A stretch of DNA of 15,605 nt from Chloroflexota bacterium (GCA_020353135.1 CP070688.1:2171868-2187472), one strand, 5' to 3'; shown: positions 1 to 8,175, counted from the stretch's first letter. A program made the numbers and translations. The notes: generated by a model not told the origin, from the sequence alone.

Positions 1-90
1 GACCGTAACCTCATGCCCGGCCTTGAGAAGGTTAGCGGCCATGCCCCGTCCCATGATACCCATACCCAAATCCGCGATCTTCTTAGCCAT
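1..90 (-). CDS. 3-hydroxyisobutyrate dehydrogenase/6-phosphogluconate dehydrogenase-type NAD(P)-binding reductase (N-terminal 30 aa, cut by window edge)
   Basis: The reverse strand from an ATG at 90 reads 30 codons without a stop and leaves the window. The peptide carries the dinucleotide-binding motif [20 protein letters not shown]: Gly9, Gly11 and Gly14 form the GxGxxG turn, and the following helix is typical of the beta-hydroxyacid dehydrogenase family (GarR, LtnD, MmsB and relatives). These enzymes interconvert a beta-hydroxyacid and its semialdehyde or keto form with NAD(P). The substrate cannot be told from this fragment. The segment before the motif (KKIADLG) is slightly unusual, because a hydrophobic residue normally sits where Asp7 is. 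It lies 56 nt downstream of the DhaL-like gene on the same strand and is probably the next operon gene, supplying a redox step. The ribosome site is weak. Confidence 0.8.
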   Translation of the reverse strand, partial: MAKKIADLGMGIMGRGMAANLLKAGHEVTV

Positions 91-146
91 CGGTAAAACT
101 CACTTGTCCTTTCAATGATTATTTGCAGCCATCGCCGCGAACACTT

Positions 147-782
147 TTATTCGTTCAATATCGCCTTAAATATGACGATCAGCGTCGCGCAGCCTGGATC
201 GACCTTGTTCTTAGTTCGTTCGCCAACCCAACTGGCCCTGCCCACCCTACTCTGGAGAGGCGTGACGGCCGCCAGGCCCTCTTCGGCCGCCGCCAGCATT
301 TTTTCACCGGCCTGCCGAAGAGTCTCCCCCTGACTAACGGCCTCGCCAAATACCTGGGCCGCCGGATGTAAAGCGTCGACGATCGTTTTATCACCTGGCT
401 TGGCCTTGCCCCGGTCTTGAATACCTTGGTCGGCCGCCGACAGCATTATGGCCAGGGTCTCGCCATCCAGTTCTTGTTTACCCTTCGCTTCTTTGCCGGC
501 GCGCATTAAGCTTGTCGCCAGCAGTGTGCCCATAGTTGAAGGGGCGGCCGAGTTTATCTTCATGCCACTGGTCATGAGCAACTTGCCCAGATCGGCTGTG
601 TCCGCATCAACCAGGTACTGATCCAGGGCTGCGCCAACCTTGGTCGTGGTGATGCCGGTGTCGCCATCTCCCATAGCCTGATCCAGAGTGGTGAGATAGT
701 CGCTCTCGCTTTGAAGCGCCTTGGCAACGCGTTCCATCGCCGCGGTCACTTGCCCCGCGGAAATCGTCATCTTATCAGCCAT
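147..782 (-). CDS. dhaL: DhaL-like kinase subunit (DAK2 domain), nucleotide-binding partner of DhaK
   Basis: This 211-aa protein matches the length of DhaL, the subunit that holds Mg-nucleotide and passes phosphate to the substrate bound on DhaK. The Mg-binding aspartates are visible as [11 protein letters not shown], with Asp34, Asp39 and Asp41; the His that usually follows the last Asp is Thr42. Other family blocks are [13 protein letters not shown] and, near the C-terminus, [19 protein letters not shown]. The Gly/Ser-rich block normally reading like GGASGP is replaced by [13 protein letters not shown] (about residues 76-88), so this is a divergent branch. The start is the ATG at 782, with GAGGA at 792-796 nine bases upstream, just 17 nt after the DhaK stop, suggesting coupled translation. 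No DhaM phosphotransferase is present, so the phosphate donor is probably ATP or an unlinked partner (inference). The true substrate could be dihydroxyacetone, erythrulose or a similar ketose. Confidence 0.85.
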   Translation of the reverse strand: MADKMTISAGQVTAAMERVAKALQSESDYLTTLDQAMGDGDTGITTTKVGAALDQYLVDADTADLGKLLMTSGMKINSAAPSTMGTLLATSLMRAGKEAKGKQELDGETLAIMLSAADQGIQDRGKAKPGDKTIVDALHPAAQVFGEAVSQGETLRQAGEKMLAAAEEGLAAVTPLQSRVGRASWVGERTKNKVDPGCATLIVIFKAILNE

Positions 783-799
783 GATTCGCCGTCCTCGAT

Positions 800-1798
800 C
801 TAAACCTGGGTGAAGAAGGGTGTCGAGGCAGGAGCATCCAGCAATTCGATGAGTTCATCGTCGAGCCGGAAGAAAGTGAAAGATGCACCGGCCATTTCCA
901 TTGAAGTGGCGTATTCGCCAATGTAGGGCCGGTAAATTACCAGTCCTTGCCCGGTCAGAATCTCATGCGCTTTTCGGTAGAGAATGTAAAGCTCTTCCAG
1001 GGGTGTTGCGCCCAAACCATTGACCATGACGGCCAGCCGATCGCCCGTTAACGGTTCGAGATCCTCCAGAATGGCATTGGTCATACGCTCGGCGATTTCA
1101 TCGGCCGTTTGCAGTTTTTCCCGTTTCATACCCGGTTCACCGTGGATGCCCATGCCGATTTCCATCTCGTCGTCGCCAATTGTAAAGGTTGGCTTGCCGA
1201 CGACTGGAACGGTGCATGGGGAAAGAGCCACGCCCATTGTCCGGATATTGGCCAATGCCTTTTCCGCTACGGCGACCACTTCGTTTATGGTGCCACCTTG
1301 GTCCGCCTTGGCGCCAGCTATCTTAAAAGCAAACACCATCCCGGCCACACCCCGGCGCCGGGCCGCCTCTTCCGGCGGCGCTGATGCCACATCTTCTCTA
1401 ACCAGCACTGTACGGGTTTCGATATCCTCGAACTCCGCCATCTCTCCCGCCATGTCGAAATTCATCACGTCGCCGCCATAGTTACCATAGATGTAGACGA
1501 CGCCTCGGCCACTATCGATGCGCTTGGTCATGGCCAGGATCTGTTCAACGGAAGGCGACTGGAAAACATCGCCAACTGCACAGCCGTCCAGCATGCCTTT
1601 ACCCACATAGCCAAGGAACACGGGCAGGTGACCAGAACCGCCGCCGGTGGCCAGGGCAACCTTGTCCTTGACCGGCGCATCGGCGCGCACGACGGCATGG
1701 ATATCCTCTGTGTAACTCAGCTGATCCGGATGTGCCTTAAAGAGCGAGTCCAACAACTCGTCGACGAATTCTTCGGGTTTGTTCAGGATCTTTTTCAT
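800..1798 (-). CDS. dhaK: DhaK-like kinase subunit (DAK1 domain), ketose-binding
   Basis: DhaK binds a short ketose covalently through a histidine while DhaL phosphorylates it. The chosen start is the ATG at 1798 (MKKILNKPEEF), because GGAGGT lies 7 nt upstream at 1806-1811 and numbering then matches E. coli DhaK to within one residue; an upstream TTG at 1825 would add nine unlikely residues. The protein is 332 aa. Visible motifs are ATGGGSGHLP (His57), CAVGDVFQSPS, GNYGGDVMNFDMA (Asp110) and MGIHGEPG (His219, the covalent substrate-binding His). The residue after GGGSGH is Leu rather than the usual Glu. All three known catalytic positions are kept, so it should be active. It sits between the BtpA-like gene and the DhaL-like gene. 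Related kinases in tetritol pathways act on D- or L-erythrulose, so dihydroxyacetone should not be assumed. Confidence 0.92.
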   Translation of the reverse strand: MKKILNKPEEFVDELLDSLFKAHPDQLSYTEDIHAVVRADAPVKDKVALATGGGSGHLPVFLGYVGKGMLDGCAVGDVFQSPSVEQILAMTKRIDSGRGVVYIYGNYGGDVMNFDMAGEMAEFEDIETRTVLVREDVASAPPEEAARRRGVAGMVFAFKIAGAKADQGGTINEVVAVAEKALANIRTMGVALSPCTVPVVGKPTFTIGDDEMEIGMGIHGEPGMKREKLQTADEIAERMTNAILEDLEPLTGDRLAVMVNGLGATPLEELYILYRKAHEILTGQGLVIYRPYIGEYATSMEMAGASFTFFRLDDELIELLDAPASTPFFTQV

Positions 1799-1831
1799 TT
1801 CATGCACCTCCGGGCGCCTGGCCAATTTCGC

Positions 1832-2638
1832 CTAGCGCCGTATTTCCTTGACCTTATCCATGAAAGCACGCACGCGGCCTTCATCAACCTCGTTCCAAAT
1901 GTAGCCGTCGCGCTTGAATGTCGTTCCGGTAATGGTACCGTCGGCGATTGACAGCTGTTGCTCGACGTTCGACAGGCTGACGCCGGTGTTGGCGAAAACC
2001 GGTGTGCCGGGCACGGCTTCTTTGACCTGCAGAAGTGCCGTATGTGATGGTTCGACGCCGGCCGTTAAACCTGACACGCATAGAGCGTCAGGCTTATTGC
2101 CAAAAACTGTCGACCGGGCGACATCGGCGACATCTCGCTCGGCCAGATACACGGCCGATTCGGGCACAATGTTAAAGAACAGCTTGATATGGTTGCCGTT
2201 TAGTGCATTCCGGTGCCGCACCACCCGGCCACAATTAGTATTCCAAATGCCAAAGTCACTGGCGTAAACCCCGGTGAAAATCTCGCGCACGAAAGCGGCG
2301 CCTGTGGCCACGGCCAAATCAATGGATGCCACGGGATCCCACAGGACGTTGACGCCAAACGGCAGCGTAATATCTGCGTAAAGCTCGGCGATGATCCGGG
2401 CCATGGAGGCGGTGGTGATGGGATCGACTTGCGTCATATAAGGCAGGCTGTTCTCATTCGAGAACATCACTGCATCCACGCCGCCTCTTTGCAGTGCAAG
2501 CAGGTCCGCTCGCGCGCTCTCCACGACCCAGGCAAGGCCCTTGTCAGGATCATAGTCCGGGTCGCCCGGTAGAGCGCGAAAATGGCACATGGCAATGACA
2601 GGTTTGCGAACGCCAAACAGATCTTTGATCCAATTCAT
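1832..2638 (-). CDS. BtpA/SgcQ-family TIM-barrel protein
   Basis: This 268-aa protein belongs to the BtpA/SgcQ family. The family has a TIM-barrel fold; cyanobacterial BtpA was linked to photosystem I stability, while SgcQ-type members sit in sugar operons with no settled reaction. Recognisable blocks are PVIAMCHFRALPGDP (13-27), GGVDAVMFSNENSLPY (52-67), GVNVLWDP (95-102), EIFTGVYASDFG (119-130) and NTGVSLSNVEQQL (217-229), followed by GTTFKRDG near the end, which resembles the phosphate-binding end of such barrels. The start is the ATG at 2638 with GAGGA at 2650-2654; a TTG at 2656 in the same frame is less likely. It sits between the FGGY kinase and DhaK, so an aldolase or isomerase-like role on a phosphorylated intermediate is a reasonable guess, but only a guess. 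Confidence 0.9.
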   Translation of the reverse strand: MNWIKDLFGVRKPVIAMCHFRALPGDPDYDPDKGLAWVVESARADLLALQRGGVDAVMFSNENSLPYMTQVDPITTASMARIIAELYADITLPFGVNVLWDPVASIDLAVATGAAFVREIFTGVYASDFGIWNTNCGRVVRHRNALNGNHIKLFFNIVPESAVYLAERDVADVARSTVFGNKPDALCVSGLTAGVEPSHTALLQVKEAVPGTPVFANTGVSLSNVEQQLSIADGTITGTTFKRDGYIWNEVDEGRVRAFMDKVKEIRR

Positions 2639-2720
2639 AACTGGTGTTGTCCTCAATGCTAGTTACTTAGCTGTCGTCTCATGCGCGACCCTACCCTGCG
2701 CTATCGGAAGGGGATTGTTA

Positions 2721-4253
2721 TCAGACCAGCTCTCGGATATCGTGCATCAAATCCTTATTTCGTTGGTAGAGCTCAAGATACAATTCCATGTACTGATCGT
2801 ACTTCGCGGCCGTTTCCGGGTTAGGCTCGACAGTGCGGATATCCGTCAGCCACTTCTTAATGTCGGTGCTGAAAGAAAAGACGCCGGCCCCCATTCCGGC
2901 CAGGAAAGCATCACCATATGATGCCCCCAGGGTCACGGCTGGGACTTGTTGTGGAATCTGGCCGACATCGCTAACAGCCTGAAGCCACAGCGGGCTCTTG
3001 GTCCCGCCGCCAACCGCGATGATCTCTTCCGGCATGGCGCCCATGCTATCCATGATTTCTAGGTGATGGCGAACGCCGTAAGCGATGCCTTCCAGCGTAG
3101 CCTTGAACAGATGCGCCCGCGTGTGAGCAAGGGTCAGGCCAAAGAACACGCCGCGAGCTTTTGGATCGTTGATGGGAGTTCGTTCGCCGCTGAAGTAGGG
3201 CAGGACGATCAGCCCTTCAGAACCGGCCGGGATATGCATCGCTTCCCGAGTGAGCTGGCTATATGCGTTGTTGCCGCCATCATCTTCGGCCGCTACCAGA
3301 TCGGCGCTGATCTTGTCACGGAACCAGCGCGTGAGGGCGCCGCTGGTTGCCATGCCAGCCAGCAGGGCCGAGGTGCCTTCGAACAAATAGGGCGTCGCCC
3401 AGAGCCGTTCGTCAGTTACCGGCTTATCTAGCACCTCGATCATGAAGATGGTCGAGCCATACATGAGCATCATTTGACCGGGATTTGTCACCCCAACGCT
3501 GACGGCCTCCGATGCGGCGTCGGCCGTGCCCACGACCACTGGCGTGCCTTCGGCCAGGCCAGTTTGTTTTGCAGCTTCGGCCGTCACCGTTCCTGCTACC
3601 TCATTAGCCCAACGCAGTTCCGGTAGTCGATCCAGTTCGACGATCTCCTTGGTCAGGCTATCGTCCCAGGTTCGTTTTTCGAAGTCATACAGCGGCAAGC
3701 AGAATGATCCCGTTAAGTGATCGATCACGAAGCTGCCGGTCAGGCGCGCCACCAAGAAAGTGCTGGCGGTCACGAATTTATAGGCCTTCTTGTAGATTTC
3801 CGGCTCATTCTTTTTGAGCCACAAGATTTTCGGTCCGGTCGACTGCGACGAAAGCATATTGCCTGTCTTTTTGAATATGCGCTCTGACCCGATCTCTTCG
3901 TTGAGTTCGGCCATCTCTTGCCAGGCCCGCGTATCAACTCCATACAGAATGCCGCCTGGGCGCAGGGGATTGCAATTGCGGTCTACAGGCAGGATATCAG
4001 GCGCGATTGCACTGCAACCAATCCCCAAGATCTGTTTGGAGTCAATCCCAGTCTCAGCCAATAACCCTCTGGTGATGGAGACGAAATCGCCCCACCAGAC
4101 CTCTTCAGGGTCATGCTCGGCCCAGCCCTGTTGGGGAATAAGCATCTGATGGGGGCTTACCTGGGTATTGACAACCTCGCCGTCCAAGGTCGTGAGTACC
4201 CCTTTGGATTCATAGGTTCCTATGTCGATACCAAGAAGATATTTAGTTGCCAT
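2721..4253 (-). CDS. FGGY-family carbohydrate kinase
   Basis: A 510-aa, full-length FGGY sugar kinase that transfers phosphate from ATP to a sugar or polyol in the cytoplasm. The N-terminal actin-fold phosphate loop is GIDIGTYESKG (8-18). The likely catalytic base is Asp245 in VVVGTADAASEAVSVG. The FGGY_C part shows GSTIFMIE, FEGTSALLAG, LPYFSGERTP (351-360), ATLEGIAYGVRHHLE and the adenine-site GGGTKSPLWLQAVSDV (415-430), then TLGASYGDAFLAGMG. FSGERTP resembles xylulokinase-like and LsrK-like members more than glycerol kinase; the substrate remains open. The ATG at 4253 has AGGAGG at 4265-4270, one of the clearest ribosome sites of the operon. It lies 29 nt after the second permease gene and 82 nt before the BtpA-like gene, linking uptake to phosphorylation. 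Confidence 0.93.
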   Translation of the reverse strand: MATKYLLGIDIGTYESKGVLTTLDGEVVNTQVSPHQMLIPQQGWAEHDPEEVWWGDFVSITRGLLAETGIDSKQILGIGCSAIAPDILPVDRNCNPLRPGGILYGVDTRAWQEMAELNEEIGSERIFKKTGNMLSSQSTGPKILWLKKNEPEIYKKAYKFVTASTFLVARLTGSFVIDHLTGSFCLPLYDFEKRTWDDSLTKEIVELDRLPELRWANEVAGTVTAEAAKQTGLAEGTPVVVGTADAASEAVSVGVTNPGQMMLMYGSTIFMIEVLDKPVTDERLWATPYLFEGTSALLAGMATSGALTRWFRDKISADLVAAEDDGGNNAYSQLTREAMHIPAGSEGLIVLPYFSGERTPINDPKARGVFFGLTLAHTRAHLFKATLEGIAYGVRHHLEIMDSMGAMPEEIIAVGGGTKSPLWLQAVSDVGQIPQQVPAVTLGASYGDAFLAGMGAGVFSFSTDIKKWLTDIRTVEPNPETAAKYDQYMELYLELYQRNKDLMHDIRELV

Positions 4254-4282
4254 TGAAGATCCGCCCTCCTTCCCTTTTACTG

Positions 4283-5362
4283 TTAATTCTTCGATTCTGC
4301 GGAGCTTTCCAGGGCCGCTTTTCGCTCCCGCCTCTTGTGACTGAAGTAATTGACCACGAGAATAATGATCAATAAGGCGCCCCAGGAGAATTCCTTGAAG
4401 AAGTTTGCTCCGCTCGACCTAAATAGCAGCATATTGAAACCAGTTGACAAGAATTGAAGTGCGACCAGGGCCAACATGACGCCTATTACCGTTCCCGAGC
4501 CGCCATAAGGGTTAACGCCGCCAAGAACTGCGATTAGAATCGACAACAGAATGTAGGATCCGCCAAAATCAACGTTGGCCCCATTGGTTCTGCCCAGGAT
4601 GACAATCCCGGCTGTGGCCGCCAGCATGCCGCTGATGACGTAAGAGCGCATCAAGATCTGCCGGTTGTTAATGCCAGAAAAACGGGAGGCGATTGGATTT
4701 GTTCCTAACATGTATAGCCGCAACCCAAATCGGCTGCGGTTGAGGATTATCGAAATCACAATCGCGATGGCAACCAGCAGGATGAGCGGGAAAGGGATCG
4801 AGAGAATGGTGCCATTTCCGATGAACTGGGATTGCTGGATTCCGAAAATGGTCGAGCCCTTTGAAATTCCCGTCCCGATACCCTTATACATCAGCAACGT
4901 GCCTAAAGTGGCCAGGATCGGGGGCATGCCCATTACGGCGACCAGGAAACCATTGAAAGCGCCGGCCAGGAACCCAGTGAATACGGCCGCCACTATTGCC
5001 AGGGTCATAGCCAGGGCCACGGTCCCGCCGCCAGCGTCGGCCGGGACCATTGCGGTGAGAATGAGTCCGGCTAGAATGCCGGCTAGATTAGCCGTAGATA
5101 CGATCGACAAGTCGATCCCGCCAGATAGCATCGAGACCATGATGGCAATGCTAAGAATGCCAATTTCTGACGCCTGAAAGGCCATCGATTGCATATTGCG
5201 CCAGGTCAAGAATGTGTCCGGCCGGGCTAACCCTAGCAAGATCAAGATGACGATAACGGCGATCCATAACCGCATCACATTGCCGTCGATGTTCTTTATA
5301 CCCGTCCGAATGCGGCCGGTTAACGATTTATCCAGGTTATCGACTTGCTCTGCTTTAGCCAT
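4283..5362 (-). CDS. RbsC-type sugar ABC transporter permease (second permease)
   Basis: A 359-aa inner-membrane permease of the ribose/AraH/MglC family (BPD_transp_2). It has a charged 30-residue N-terminus, then many hydrophobic segments from about residue 31 to 345. Family signatures are LSGGIDLS (79-86), the GMPPILATLGTLLMYKG block in the middle, and LGGVNPYGGSGTVIGVMLAL near the C-terminus. The tail KRRERKAALESS is basic, then polar. It should pair with the other permease (5438-6490) as a heterodimer served by the single double-domain ATPase, as in LsrC/LsrD or YtfT/YjfF systems. The ATG at 5362 has only a weak ribosome site (GGAA). It lies 75 nt after the first permease and 29 nt before the FGGY kinase gene. 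No broken motif was seen. Confidence 0.93.
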   Translation of the reverse strand: MAKAEQVDNLDKSLTGRIRTGIKNIDGNVMRLWIAVIVILILLGLARPDTFLTWRNMQSMAFQASEIGILSIAIMVSMLSGGIDLSIVSTANLAGILAGLILTAMVPADAGGGTVALAMTLAIVAAVFTGFLAGAFNGFLVAVMGMPPILATLGTLLMYKGIGTGISKGSTIFGIQQSQFIGNGTILSIPFPLILLVAIAIVISIILNRSRFGLRLYMLGTNPIASRFSGINNRQILMRSYVISGMLAATAGIVILGRTNGANVDFGGSYILLSILIAVLGGVNPYGGSGTVIGVMLALVALQFLSTGFNMLLFRSSGANFFKEFSWGALLIIILVVNYFSHKRRERKAALESSAESKN

Positions 5363-5437
5363 TTGATGTGGTTCCGTTTGTCGTGTCCACCATACAACCT
5401 ACCGGTCTTAGAAGCCCAATGCCCTGATTGAGAGAAA

Positions 5438-6490
5438 TCAGTCGCCTGCTGCCGCGCCAGACTTCATCGCTTTTTCAATATCATTATTCTGCCTGGCCGC
5501 CAGCAACCGCCGTTCGGCTGCGCGACCCTGCAGAATGGGTATAGCGGTGCCGACTAGGATCAGGAAGCCAACAACTACCTTCTGCCACTCCGACGGGATG
5601 CCCATCAGGACTAAGCTGTTATTGACGATCGTAATAAGCAAAACACCTAACAGCGTGCCGATAACCGAACCGCGGCCGCCTGCGATCGACGCGCCGCCCA
5701 AAACAGCGGCCGCGATCACGTCAAGTTCGGTGCCGACGATACTGAAGGGATTAGCCTGTCTGAACAAGGCCCCAACGACCATGCCGCCGATTCCTGAGAC
5801 CAATCCCACGAAGCCATAGATCACGAACTGATTCGATCGGATATTGAATCCGAACCGTTCGGCGGCCTCACGATCGCCGCCCATGGCGTAAATACTTCGC
5901 CCAAGCATCGTGTACTTGAGAACGAACCAGACCAGGATCGCCACGATGATCAGGATGAAGATCGCCGGGTGCAGACTGGTCTTTCCACTCGCCGTCTCGA
6001 CGGTGAGTACCGTTGCCCTGGCGTACTCCCTGATGCCTGGCGGCAACTCGGCCGTGTTGTAATAGTCAGAGCCGACGAAGAACAGCACTGCACCGCGATA
6101 CAGGCTGAGCGTTCCCAAAGTTACGATGAGGGTAGGTAGCCTAAAGAAGCCGATCAGCGAGGCGTTAAATAAGCCCAATGCCAGCCCCAGGCCGGCCGAT
6201 ATGGCGAATGGGACCAGCATGCCGCCCTCATAGCCTTGCTTGACCAGAAAATCGACCGTGGTGTACATTGCGAAAATAGCAATGCCCGTGAAAGAGACGT
6301 CAATCCCGCCGGAAATGAGGACAACCAGGACGCCCATGGCAAAGACACCCATGATCGTGGCGCTTCGGATCAGCAAGAAATAGTTGGCAACAGAGAAGAA
6401 GTTGGAGTTGATCAACCCAATCGCCAACGAAAGAGCTATAACGATCAAGGCGATGATAAACTCATGTTTTCTGAAGAGTTTCTTTGACAT
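5438..6490 (-). CDS. RbsC-type sugar ABC transporter permease (first permease)
   Basis: A 350-aa integral membrane protein of the RbsC/MglC permease family. Signatures are ISGGIDVSF (59-67), LPTLIVTLGTLSLYRG, ALGG-like loops including GGDREAAERFGFN, and LGGASIAGGRGSVIGTLLG in the C-terminal third. About eight to ten membrane helices are apparent. Between the middle helices is a longer polar stretch (about 130-165, with YYNTAELPPGIREYARA) that probably forms an external loop. It differs clearly from its neighbour permease, so the pair looks like an old duplication working as a heterodimer. The ATG at 6490 has a weak AAAGG site. It lies 51 nt downstream of the ATPase gene. Confidence 0.93.
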   Translation of the reverse strand: MSKKLFRKHEFIIALIVIALSLAIGLINSNFFSVANYFLLIRSATIMGVFAMGVLVVLISGGIDVSFTGIAIFAMYTTVDFLVKQGYEGGMLVPFAISAGLGLALGLFNASLIGFFRLPTLIVTLGTLSLYRGAVLFFVGSDYYNTAELPPGIREYARATVLTVETASGKTSLHPAIFILIIVAILVWFVLKYTMLGRSIYAMGGDREAAERFGFNIRSNQFVIYGFVGLVSGIGGMVVGALFRQANPFSIVGTELDVIAAAVLGGASIAGGRGSVIGTLLGVLLITIVNNSLVLMGIPSEWQKVVVGFLILVGTAIPILQGRAAERRLLAARQNNDIEKAMKSGAAAGD

Positions 6491-6541
6491 GCGTCGTGCC
6501 TTTCTGTTCCCGAACTCAGTTCGACGTGCGCTCGTGTAAAT

Positions 6542-8044
6542 CTAGTTGACCGCCTCAGTCAGCTTCAAATTGAGCGTTTCTTCGGTGATTTCCTCGGTGG
6601 CAAATTCTTCGATTATCTGGCCGTTTCTCATCAAAAGGATTCGGTTACATGTATGCATGAGTTCCGGGATATCATCTGACATGATCAACACGCCGATCTC
6701 CTGGCGTGCCAGATCTTTGATAAGTTCATGAAGTTCATTCTTCGAACCAATATCAACTCCTACGGTGGGGCCATTCATGATCAATATCCGCGGATTGGCG
6801 GCCAGCCACTTGGCCAGTACAACCCGCTGTTGGTTGCCGCCTGATAGACTGGTCACGGGCAGACGTGTATCGGCCGTCTTGATGTTCAGCCTTTCCACCC
6901 ATGTCTGGCTCACATCGTTCATCTTCCGACTGCTAAGCAGATTGGCTCTACCCAGCGTGTTGTCAATGACACGAACAACCAGGTTGCGATGTATCGATTG
7001 CTCGAGAAACAACCCTTCCGTCAGGCGATCGTCAGGCACATAGCCGATTCCGGCCTGCATAGCATCCTGAATGCTCCGGATCCGCACCGGCTTGGAATCG
7101 ATGCTGATCTTGCCTCGAGTGGCTGGCTGCACTCCAAAGAGAGCCAACGCCAGTTCGGTCCGGCCGGAACCCAGCAACCCGGTAATTCCTATGATTTCCC
7201 CAGGCTTCAGATCAAACGAGACGTTCCAGAAGCCGCCCGGCCGCGACAGTCCTTCCACCTTGAGCAAGCTAACCGGAGCATCCTCTTGCGCCTCATAAGT
7301 GTAGCCGCTCTCGGTGATCTCCCGTCCAGTCATATAGTATGCCATCTTCGCCAGGTCAAGCTCGCTGGCGCTCTGGTCGGCCACCTTGTGACCATTGCGC
7401 AGGATCATGACGCTGTCGGCAATCTCCTGAACTTCGCTCAGCTTATGGCTGACGAACAGGATCGAGATGCCCATGTCACGCAAGTTTCGAACGACGTGAA
7501 ACAGGGATTCAACCTCCCGCTGCGTGAGAGCCGTGGTCGGCTCGTCCATGATGATCAGGCGGGCATCTTGCATGAGTGCCCTAGAGATGGCGATGAGTTG
7601 TCTATCTGCGACAGACAACTGTTCAACCTCCGCGTCTAGATAGATGTTTACGCCAATCCGCTCCAGGGCCCTTGCCGCAGTAGAGCGCGTTTCACGCCAA
7701 TTGACAAGCCTTCTACCACTGGCCAGTTGTCGATTGAGGGAGATATTCTCGGCCGCCGTTAGATTAGGAAACAAAGAGAAGTCCTGATAAATAACTTGTA
7801 TACCGGCATGGATGGCGTCTATTGGCTTCAATGAGTGACGTTGCTCGCCTTTAATGATGACCTCGCCCTCATCCTGTGAATAGACACCGGCAATGATCTT
7901 GATCAACGTCGATTTACCTGAGCCATTCTCGCCCACCAGGCAGCGGATCTCTCCTTCGCCGATCGAAAAACTGACGTCCTCCAGTGCGGTGACGCCGGCG
8001 AAATGCTTGCTGATGTTCTCAACCCGCAGAAATTCTTGAGCCAT
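6542..8044 (-). CDS. RbsA-type double-domain ABC ATPase for sugar import
   Basis: A 500-aa ATPase with two fused nucleotide-binding domains, the form used by ribose/galactose-type importers. Domain 1 has Walker A GENGSGKST (38-46), Q-loop Gln87, signature LSVADRQ (143-149), Walker B LIIMDEPT (163-170) and switch His200. Domain 2 has the degenerate Walker A GLLGSGRT (289-296) usual for this family, the signature LSGGNQQ (400-406) and a Walker B reading ILIMNGPT (420-427), where Asn and Gly replace the usual Asp and Glu. Domain 1 therefore probably carries the catalytic site and domain 2 is regulatory or only binds nucleotide. The signature of domain 1 is also off-consensus (usual form LSxGxQ). 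It is followed by both permease genes and preceded, after a hairpin-bearing 131-nt gap, by the binding-protein gene. Confidence 0.95.
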   Translation of the reverse strand: MAQEFLRVENISKHFAGVTALEDVSFSIGEGEIRCLVGENGSGKSTLIKIIAGVYSQDEGEVIIKGEQRHSLKPIDAIHAGIQVIYQDFSLFPNLTAAENISLNRQLASGRRLVNWRETRSTAARALERIGVNIYLDAEVEQLSVADRQLIAISRALMQDARLIIMDEPTTALTQREVESLFHVVRNLRDMGISILFVSHKLSEVQEIADSVMILRNGHKVADQSASELDLAKMAYYMTGREITESGYTYEAQEDAPVSLLKVEGLSRPGGFWNVSFDLKPGEIIGITGLLGSGRTELALALFGVQPATRGKISIDSKPVRIRSIQDAMQAGIGYVPDDRLTEGLFLEQSIHRNLVVRVIDNTLGRANLLSSRKMNDVSQTWVERLNIKTADTRLPVTSLSGGNQQRVVLAKWLAANPRILIMNGPTVGVDIGSKNELHELIKDLARQEIGVLIMSDDIPELMHTCNRILLMRNGQIIEEFATEEITEETLNLKLTEAVN

Positions 8045-8099
8045 TTTCGGTCCTGTTAACCAAAATGATTACTGAATTCGTGGAGATTTTCGTGAAGGT

Positions 8100-8142
8100 G
8101 TGAGCGGCCAACCGGCATTCTGGTAGCCGATTGGCCGCTCAC
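8100..8142 (-). promoter_or_regulatory. Intercistronic hairpin after the binding-protein gene
   Basis: A perfect 12-bp inverted repeat, GTGAGCGGCCAA (8100-8111) and TTGGCCGCTCAC (8131-8142), with a further 4-bp inner stem (8113-8116 with 8126-8129) after one mismatch, leaving a nine-base loop. On the operon strand it lies just after the binding-protein stop codon and before the ATPase gene. No T-run follows on that strand, so it is not a classic intrinsic terminator. Placed here, such a hairpin usually protects the upstream message from 3' decay or partly stops transcription, giving much more binding protein than ATPase and permease. That role is inferred from position. Confidence 0.7.
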
Positions 8143-8175
8143 AGTAATTCTAGGTCAGAGACTCATTCGATCCGA

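Noticed and set aside
1020..1481. 153-codon plus-strand frame opposite dhaK
   Set aside because: It is antisense to a gene with all catalytic motifs, and its Ser/Pro/Thr-rich translation is a typical shadow.
5424..5441. Small CTGATT/AATCAG hairpin overlapping the stop of the first permease gene
   Set aside because: Only six pairs and AT-rich; too weak to claim a role.
6989..7639. 216-codon plus-strand frame opposite the ABC ATPase gene
   Set aside because: Long, but it lies wholly antisense to conserved ATPase motifs and shows no recognisable domain or ribosome site.
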